Shown in pieces: positions 58,760-64,000 of a stretch of 64,000 bases of DNA; position 1 is the first letter of the stretch; the number at the start of each line of letters is the position of its first letter. Source of the stretch: Turnera subulata (Eukaryota; Streptophyta; Magnoliopsida; Malpighiales; Passifloraceae); NCBI GenBank assembly GCA_028386065.3, contig JAKUCV010003100.1:62001-126000 (forward strand), written 5' to 3'. The notes beneath the pieces were generated by a model. The model searched no databases. It had not been told where the DNA came from and saw only the letters and a program-made list of their open reading frames with translations. Both the position numbers and the translations under genes were made by a program.

Positions 58760-58848
58760 ATGATTAAGAAGAAGACACTCTTCGGAGGAGGCAAAAAAGA
58801 CGAGACCAGCAATCAAGAGGAGGCAAAAAAGGCAATAAGCTCAGCAAA
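58760..58848 (+). pseudogene. Start of viral ORF 4, cut at inversion junction
   Basis: The ATG at 58760 opens MIKKKTLFGGGKKDETSNQE, matching the first codons of the minus-strand ORF 4 that starts at 59616. Homology stops at 58848, where the opposite-strand copy begins. Confidence 0.6.
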
Positions 58849-59616
58849 GGTCTTCCTTCCTTTATAGCATATTGCAAATCCCAGCTGACGATCCAAGATA
58901 ATCCAAATGCTAAAATAAATTGCAACATAGGATCAGGGATTACTCCTTCTTAGGACACGTTTTCTTGAAATACTTTGAATCCCTCGTTAACTTCCATGGG
59001 AAAAATTGCTTCAGTGGGTTTGATTTGTTGAAACCAGTTCATGAACCATTGTGGAAAAATCCTTTGATCGCAAGTTCTTGTGAAGAACACAAACCATGAG
59101 TGGATGTTGGGGCGATACCAGAAAACTTGCTTTCATGCCTTTTGATAATCATAATAATTATAGCTTCTCATGCCGCTCATATTTAATGCCGAAAATTCTT
59201 TTGGTGTGCAAGGATGCTGGTTCCAGTCGGAGTAGGTCATGACTTTCAGGATTTTTATTTTTGAATAGGCAATCAAATCTTGACTTTTATTGTATGTATG
59301 CTCGATAATTGCCGATCTAGTATCTCTAAGGATTCTCTCATAATATTCTCTTGTTTTTAATGGGGTTTCTGGGAAGAAGTAAAAATTTTTTGGGAAGATC
59401 TTTTGCAAGGTATCTTGAATGATTGTTCCCATAATTTCGGTCTCTAAGGGAAAAATAGGAATAACGGGGGGTACTTATTGCCTTGTTTGCTAAATTATAA
59501 GAATTTGTTGCAGTTATTGCCGGGAAATTTGCTGAGTTTATTGCCTTTTTTGCCTCCTCTTGATTGCTGGTCTCATCTTTTTTGCCTCCTCCGAAGAGTG
59601 TCTTCTTCTTAATCAT
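58849..59616 (-). pseudogene. Viral ORF 4 (possible transactivator position), broken
   Basis: Starts at ATG 59616, 9 bp after the ORF 3 copy. The frame shifts near a TTTTTCCC run at about 59445, then continues with GTIIQDTLQKIFPKNFYFFP and KILKVMTYSDWNQHPCTPKE. In-frame stops come near 59135 and 58950. The C-terminal part keeps an aromatic signature (WYRPNIHSWFVFF, FPQWFMNWF). The gene lies where several caulimovirid genera place a transactivator/viroplasmin ORF, but I cannot confirm that identity from the sequence. It is truncated at 58849 by the inversion junction. Confidence 0.5.
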
Positions 59617-59624
59617 CCTGTAAT

Positions 59625-60023
59625 TTACCCTGTTAGTACTGGAAAACTATGTAAAATTCTTTTTAATTCATACTGACTGCATCTATCACGTGGTCTTTCT
59701 CTCATAGCTATTCTGACTACTTCTTCGGTTGTTTTATAATATCGAGCCCAATATTTAACATTTGCTGTTGGCACTATTCTATGTATTACTTCATTGCTTG
59801 GTATGGGTTGCATTAATTTCTTGGTTATGGTGACACTTCTTCCAGCTCGGTAAATTTTTGCAGGGGATAATGGAAGTGTATAGTAGGTTGCTACTTCCAA
59901 AATTCCCGGGACTACTTTTGTGAACTCTACTATATCTCTTATACTATATTTTTCTTGTGTGGGATGCCGATAAGGTAAATAGCCACCTTCAAGTCCTTGC
60001 TCAAGTTCTGCCTCGGTAATCAT
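59625..60023 (-). CDS. Viral ORF 3, inverted copy
   Basis: 132 residues, nearly identical to the plus-strand copy at 58353-58751. Visible differences are Ser to Gly, Thr to Ala, Trp to Cys and Asp to Tyr. The intact frame and low divergence show that the two copies are of similar age or were homogenised. Confidence 0.6.
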   Translation of the reverse strand: MITEAELEQGLEGGYLPYRHPTQEKYSIRDIVEFTKVVPGILEVATYYTLPLSPAKIYRAGRSVTITKKLMQPIPSNEVIHRIVPTANVKYWARYYKTTEEVVRIAMRERPRDRCSQYELKRILHSFPVLTG

Positions 60024-60025
60024 TT

Positions 60026-60174
60026 TTATAGTAACTTTTTCAACGATTCTATCATAGATATGAAAAATTGCTCCTTTTTATAATATTCCTCACAATTGCA
60101 AATTTCTTCATCTATTTCATCTCCGATTTCATGTGCATCTTCATGCTGAGTATGATTCTGATCGATTGCTTCTA
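60026..60174 (-). pseudogene. Viral ORF 2, inverted partial copy
   Basis: The 3' part of ORF 2 (from EAIDQNHTQHEDAHEIGDE to the stop) on the minus strand. Homology ends at 60174, where unrelated AT-rich sequence begins. Any ATG found upstream lies outside viral sequence. Confidence 0.7.
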
Positions 60175-60648
60175 GTGGTTGTGCTGAAGGGAAAAAGCAG
60201 ATTGGATAACTAATTTTTTTTTTTTTTATCACGAGCATAATATAGCACAAGTGGCTATTATGCTACTATATTATAATGAGGATAGGTAAGTGAAATAATG
60301 TAATGTTCTTTTGTTATGGGTTAAAATTTTATTTGTTGGATGTCAGTTGAACAGAATCAAATAACTCTGTGTTATTTAACAAAAAAAAAAAAATAACTCT
60401 GTGTTAGTCTCTTTGTTTCTGAATATGTTATATGTGGTATGTGTGGTTTTCTTAGTATTCTTTTACCAGATAGGTTGTTAACAAGACATAATATTATATA
60501 AATGGTTGTGGGTGGAAACCCTGTAATATACACACATCTATTTTTTTCCAATACTAGGTGGTAGTACAAACGTCAATTGAGTCTATGCCAACATTCTCTT
60601 CCCATGCGCACTCGAAGCAGGACATATAAATTTTATTAGAATAAAGTG
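60175..60648. other. AT-rich spacer without gene
   Basis: Contains homopolymer T and A runs (near 60210 and 60380) and a local repeat 'aataactctgtgtta'. No gene or terminal repeat is seen. Confidence 0.45.
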
Positions 60649-60882
60649 TTTTTTCATCCTTGTATTAGACCTCAAAGTTGGAAGTCATCCCTCTATTAGA
60701 TTTTGGCTTGTTTTCATCCTTCTATTTGTGAATTTTTTCTTATTTTCATCCTTGTGTTCGACTTTTTGGCCTATTTAGAGGGATGAAAACAAGCCAAAAC
60801 CCATGGACAGAGGGATGAAAATAGACCAAAACCAATACAAGGATGACTTGTAACTTTATGGTCTAACACAAGGATGAAAAAA
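60649..60882. mobile_element. Fold-back MITE, terminal inverted repeats about 42 bp
   Basis: The left end TTTTTTCATCCTTGTATTAG and the reverse complement of the right end TTTTTTCATCCTTGTGTTAG continue to match through 'aagtcatcc'. Internal copies of 'cttgttttcatcct' and 'ggatgaaaacaag' make much of the roughly 234 bp self-complementary. No target duplication was found, so the superfamily is open. Confidence 0.75.
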
Positions 60883-60944
60883 GGCTATAATCCAAATTTT
60901 ATTCCCAACATGAATTTTTGTACTCGTTTGGATTTCAACTATTT

Positions 60945-61105
60945 CAAAAGAATATCGAGTAGTTGGGTCGGACAACATGGAGGGAGGGAGAGTTTATTTC
61001 AGTGTGATGTTATTGATACTATAAATAAAGAATATCTAGAAGTTGGGTCGAACAGTGTGGAGAGAGAGTTTATTTCAGTATGATATTATTAATGACATAA
61101 ATATG
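60945..61105. repeat. Two tandem copies of about 77 bp
   Basis: 'aagaatatcgagtagttgggtcgg...' (about 60947) and 'aagaatatctagaagttgggtcga...' (about 61028) share the downstream 'gagagtttatttcagt'. Non-coding. Confidence 0.65.
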
Positions 61106-61149
61106 AAAGAATTCAATTTAAATTGGTAAAAAAACTTGTAAGCGATATT

Positions 61150-62171
61150 TTTTGTTTAATCTTTTGGAACACCCTCCTCATTCTCTAGTATGAATTTTAT
61201 TCCTACAAGAGATATGACACGAGATAACGCTACGTATAATTGGCCGAGCGTGAAAGGTTTTGGTAAATATAAACCCAAATTATTGAATGTTTGACCCTAG
61301 CTTTTGTTAATTATAATACTATAACATAATTTGATTGGGATTTGTTGTTGTCTTAGTGTAAATGGCCATTTGTGTTCTATCGTTTCAAATTCAATCCGAG
61401 GGATAAAAACTCTATTTCCAATATAATTTCCAGTGATTATTTTAGTTTCAATTATTTTGGAGCCAAGCTGAGTTATTTTCAACCTAGTTCCATTGTAAAG
61501 ACCGGCACTCTGATTTATGTTACGCATTAGCATTATAGGAGCATAAATTTTTAGCTTTAATTCATGGTTTGGAAACTGTTTATTTTTAAAGAGTTTAGAA
61601 ATTCAATTGGGCATAATTGAGAATCTTGTTTGATGTTGGCTGATGTGTTCGAAATCGAGTGAAAACTATAATATATTTGTTGGTCGCCTGTGACTGTTGA
61701 AAGTAAATAATCACTTATAGATTCCACGGTATCATTTGCCGGAGTGATTATCGCTTTTTATCTTACATATAATATATTGCAAATTTTTTTATTAAAATCA
61801 TTGTAAATTGCCAAAGAAATGGCTTCTAGTTTATTTTCATGTGCATGAATTAGAAGGTCATTGGAAATTTGGATCCATGAAGGTTCATCTTCTTCATCAT
61901 TCATTTGTACACTTTAGATTTTTTTTCCATCTCCAATATTAAGAAGCCAATCTATAAAATTCTGGCATTGATGTCCTAGCATCTTCGTCCGTACATGGGT
62001 TTGATAATCTCATATTTGTTTTAAGAAGAAATATATTACAACAATTCCATAATTTAGATTCGTGATAGATGTTTGTATGATATTTTTTTTGTCTCCTCTA
62101 GGGACAACTAGTAAAATTTGACTAAAATCACCTCCAAGAAAAATAGTTTTCCGTGCAAATGATCTATCGAG
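61150..62171 (-). pseudogene. Helitron PIF1-like helicase fragment
   Basis: Read on the minus strand from 62171: DRSFARKTIFLGGDFSQILL with VVPRGDKK, the Walker B-side block (usual GGDFRQ.LPVVP.G). Degraded sequence follows. Then at 61533-61297 comes MLMRNINQSAGLYNGTRLKI with GNRVFIPRIEF and WPFTLRQQQIPIKLCYSIII, the conserved C-terminal helicase block of plant Helitron RepHel proteins. Frames are broken between these parts, and the Rep domain and Walker A are not present in the window side that remains. The enzyme would unwind DNA in rolling-circle transposition. A gypsy-type LTR replaces the upstream part at 62174. Confidence 0.82.
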
Positions 62172-62908
62172 TGTGAAACACCCGTATCTCAATTTTACAA
62201 ATAAATTACTTAAACATGAGGAATTTACCAAAATATCCCTGAAACCCGGGACACGAAATTCAATGCCAAAAAATTATCTGAAAATCTTAATAAATCGAGA
62301 TGTCATAAAGAACAAGAGTAAACCGGCTTATCAAGCCATAAATCAACCCGGCAAACAGCCGAAAACATCATCAGGTATCAAACCCCGGCAACCTGCCGAC
62401 AATGTAATCAAAAATAAGAATGACATCTCAATGGATTCCAATGCAGTGGAAGAATAAGACAAAATAAAACAAGAGAAGAAAAATGATACGCATGTCGACT
62501 CTATGGATCCAACCGGGAGAAGAAGCACAGTTACCTGTTGGGATATCCACGTCCGTACTCCGGAAAGGAAGAGAGAGACAGCACGCTAACTAAGAGTCTG
62601 AAAAACAACGGTGGCGATAATGTGAGTCGCCTACTCAGTGAGCAGTATAAATCTAGTTATGTAGGTGTGCAAAGCAAGCTCGAAAGGAGAGTAGAGAAAC
62701 AAGCACAAGCAAGCAAACACACAATAACCAGTACCAACATGCCAACAACATATAAGCAAAAAGTATGTTTTACTTCTGTTTGTGTGTTAATTTTATTATT
62801 ATGTTTATTATTCAGGGCCCCCTACTGTGTGCGTCGAGCTCGGTCCCGTCTCATAAGACAACCAGGGCGTAAGCCCAATATAACCAGGCATATAGCCCAA
62901 ATATAACC

Positions 62909-62975
62909 ATAGAGAGAGAGAAAGAGACAGAGAGAAAGAGGGAGGTAGAAAGGCGGAGGTAGAAGGAGGGAGGTA
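62909..62975. repeat. GA-rich simple repeat
   Basis: Runs of gagagagaaagagacagag and gggaggtagaaaggcgg; on the minus strand this is a C/T-rich stretch downstream of the TATA box, like an LTR leader. Confidence 0.7.
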
Positions 62976-63539
62976 GAACCGGTCATCACAGAACCATATG
63001 CTAAACCGCATATACCATGCTATCCCGCATGCAATCCCGAGGGGTATCACTTCCCGCTCGAACCAACCGGTCATCGACTCACAGTAGTATATCTTTTATA
63101 GTTTATCATTCTTATTCACACTTAGGAGTTCAGGTGTGCCAAAAAGTTATGATTTATCAGAGTTGTGTGAATTATTCATTAAATCAACATCCGGGTTTCC
63201 AACCCACATCACATGACACAGATCACCCAAAAATCATATCACAAGTTGTATCTCATCAAGTCATGTAACTCAAACAAACCAATCTAACAAGCACATGCAA
63301 ATGAACATAAAAAGACTTATAAAGTCACCTCAACGACTATTATCCTGTGGAGCTTTTCCCAAGACAGATCCTCCAGCTCCCGTGGTATTACCCGTGCCTG
63401 AATACCGGCACACACAATAATTACCAAAATAGTTATAATAAACCGTGCATGCATGATACTTATATGCTCAACTGAGTGAAACTTGACCCAAACTACCCGG
63501 TTATGCAATTTCAGGGTCTAACCCAACAATCAGGTCCTA

Positions 63540-63775
63540 AGGTTCACTAGGCTTAAGCCCATCTAAATCCAAAATAATTTCTCGGGCCTAAAGCCCACTT
63601 CCTCAAGTCCACAATAAATCCAATTATGAATTTGGGCTTAGAGCCCATTCCTTAAAGTCCATATTTAACCATTTTTGCCATTGGGCCTCAAGCCCATAAC
63701 TTAAGGTCCATAAAAAAGTCTTAAGGTCCTTAGAGTTATTTAGTTGGGCCTGGGCCCGGTTTTACCTAAATACCG
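63540..63775. repeat. Repeated GGGCC(T)nnAGCCC near-palindromes
   Basis: GGGCCTAAAGCCC, GGGCTTAGAGCCC, GGGCCTCAAGCCC and GGGCCTGGGCCC recur about every 40-60 bp, separated by 'taaggtcc' words. Probably LTR regulatory repeats. Confidence 0.65.
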
Positions 63776-64000
63776 TTCTAAGGTCATTCTCGAGTCCAAG
63801 TGTTTTCGACATATGGTTCTACTCGTGTCGGTCCATTCCGGCCACACACACTCACTCCCCGCACACGGTATTCCACTAACTCTCTTTGAATTTATTTGTA
63901 CAAATGCCGGCAACATTAATTTAAGTACAAACAAAACCGAGTCTTAAACCGGAGACAAATACCGTTAATAATCCGCGAAGATTTCTGTTCGCCGGAAAGT

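Larger units (their letters stand above)
49728..58848 (+). mobile_element. Endogenous pararetrovirus (Caulimoviridae), polyprotein type
   Basis: One plus-strand coding frame encodes movement protein, coat protein with zinc knuckle, aspartic protease, reverse transcriptase and RNase H, followed by tightly packed small ORFs. A single fused MP-CP-AP-RT-RH frame is the layout of florendovirus- and petuvirus-like genomes. The frame is broken by stops at 50336-50338, 50384-50386, 51323-51325, 51341-51343, 52403-52405 and 57498-57500, and by a CACTA transposon. The left end lacks the movement protein N-terminus and the intergenic region; the right end breaks off at 58848 into an inverted copy. It is an old, defective genomic copy. 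Confidence 0.88.
58202..60174. repeat. Inverted repeat of viral sequence, arms about 647 bp
   Basis: Left arm 58202-58848 and right arm 59528-60174 are reverse complements with few mismatches, separated by a 679-bp spacer. The arms hold ORF 2 (3' part), ORF 3 and the start of ORF 4; the spacer holds the rest of ORF 4 in minus orientation. This is a tail-to-tail arrangement of two partial viral copies. Confidence 0.9.
62174..64000 (-). mobile_element. Gypsy-type LTR (minus orientation), continues past window
   Basis: The plus strand begins TGAAACACCCGTATCTC directly after helicase sequence; on the minus strand this is an LTR end ...GATACGGGTGTTTCA. A minus-strand TATA box (ACTATAAAAGATATA, about 63092-63105), a GA-rich simple repeat (62909-62975) and GGGCnnnnnGCCC-type repeats (63540-63770) lie inside. 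The LTR start is not reached before the window ends. No coding domain is seen, so the superfamily is inferred from the terminal sequence. Confidence 0.5.

Overview
This is nuclear DNA of a flowering plant, most likely a dicot, from a repeat-dominated intergenic region. The evidence is plant-type Ty1/copia and Ty3/gypsy (Tat-like) retrotransposons, CACTA and hAT elements, Helitron-type PIF1/RPA remnants, a plant-mobile-domain (PMD) gene and an endogenous caulimovirid. I found no intact single-copy host gene and no rRNA, tRNA or CRISPR. Nearly every open frame is a transposon or viral fragment with stops, frameshifts or deletions.

Layout. 0.35-2.0 kb: exon remnants of a CACTA-associated (Ptta/En/Spm) gene. 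2.6-4.9 kb: a solo LTR with perfect 5-bp target duplications. 5.3-7.7 kb: a Tat-like protease fragment (minus) beside a Tat-like LTR (plus). 9-25.5 kb: a PMD gene remnant cut in two by a 14-kb minus-strand copia composite (LTR-internal-LTR-truncated internal-LTR). 25.9-34.9 kb: a 9.0-kb Sirevirus-like copia element, complete at its ends (1.53/1.55-kb LTRs, TSD ACTGA), that keeps gag and a 3' acidic ORF. Its pol is missing, and the space holds a minus-strand unit with an endonuclease-like C-terminus. 35.6-37.3 kb: a truncated Ale/Retrofit-like copia element. 38.7-46.3 kb: a decayed copia element with TSD TCAAC. 46.9-49.4 kb and 61.2-62.2 kb (both minus): RPA and PIF1 helicase remnants, plausibly one Helitron. 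49.7-60.2 kb: an endogenous pararetrovirus (MP-CP-AP-RT-RNase H polyprotein plus small downstream ORFs), interrupted by a CACTA element and ending in a tail-to-tail inverted partial copy. 62.2 kb to the end: a gypsy-type LTR running off the window.

The most striking signal is a 12-bp self-complementary word, AACATCGATGTT. It occurs in six dense arrays, nearly always as pairs 20-21 bp apart, with pairs often about 74 bp apart. The arrays lie in both LTRs and the internal region of the Sirevirus-like element, and in the leaders of an otherwise different copia family. In three places they end roughly 60-100 bp upstream of a TATA box, so they look like a helically phased protein-binding or silencing platform shared between retrotransposon families. 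The second point of interest is the 647-bp near-identical inverted repeat in viral sequence, which could yield hairpin RNA.
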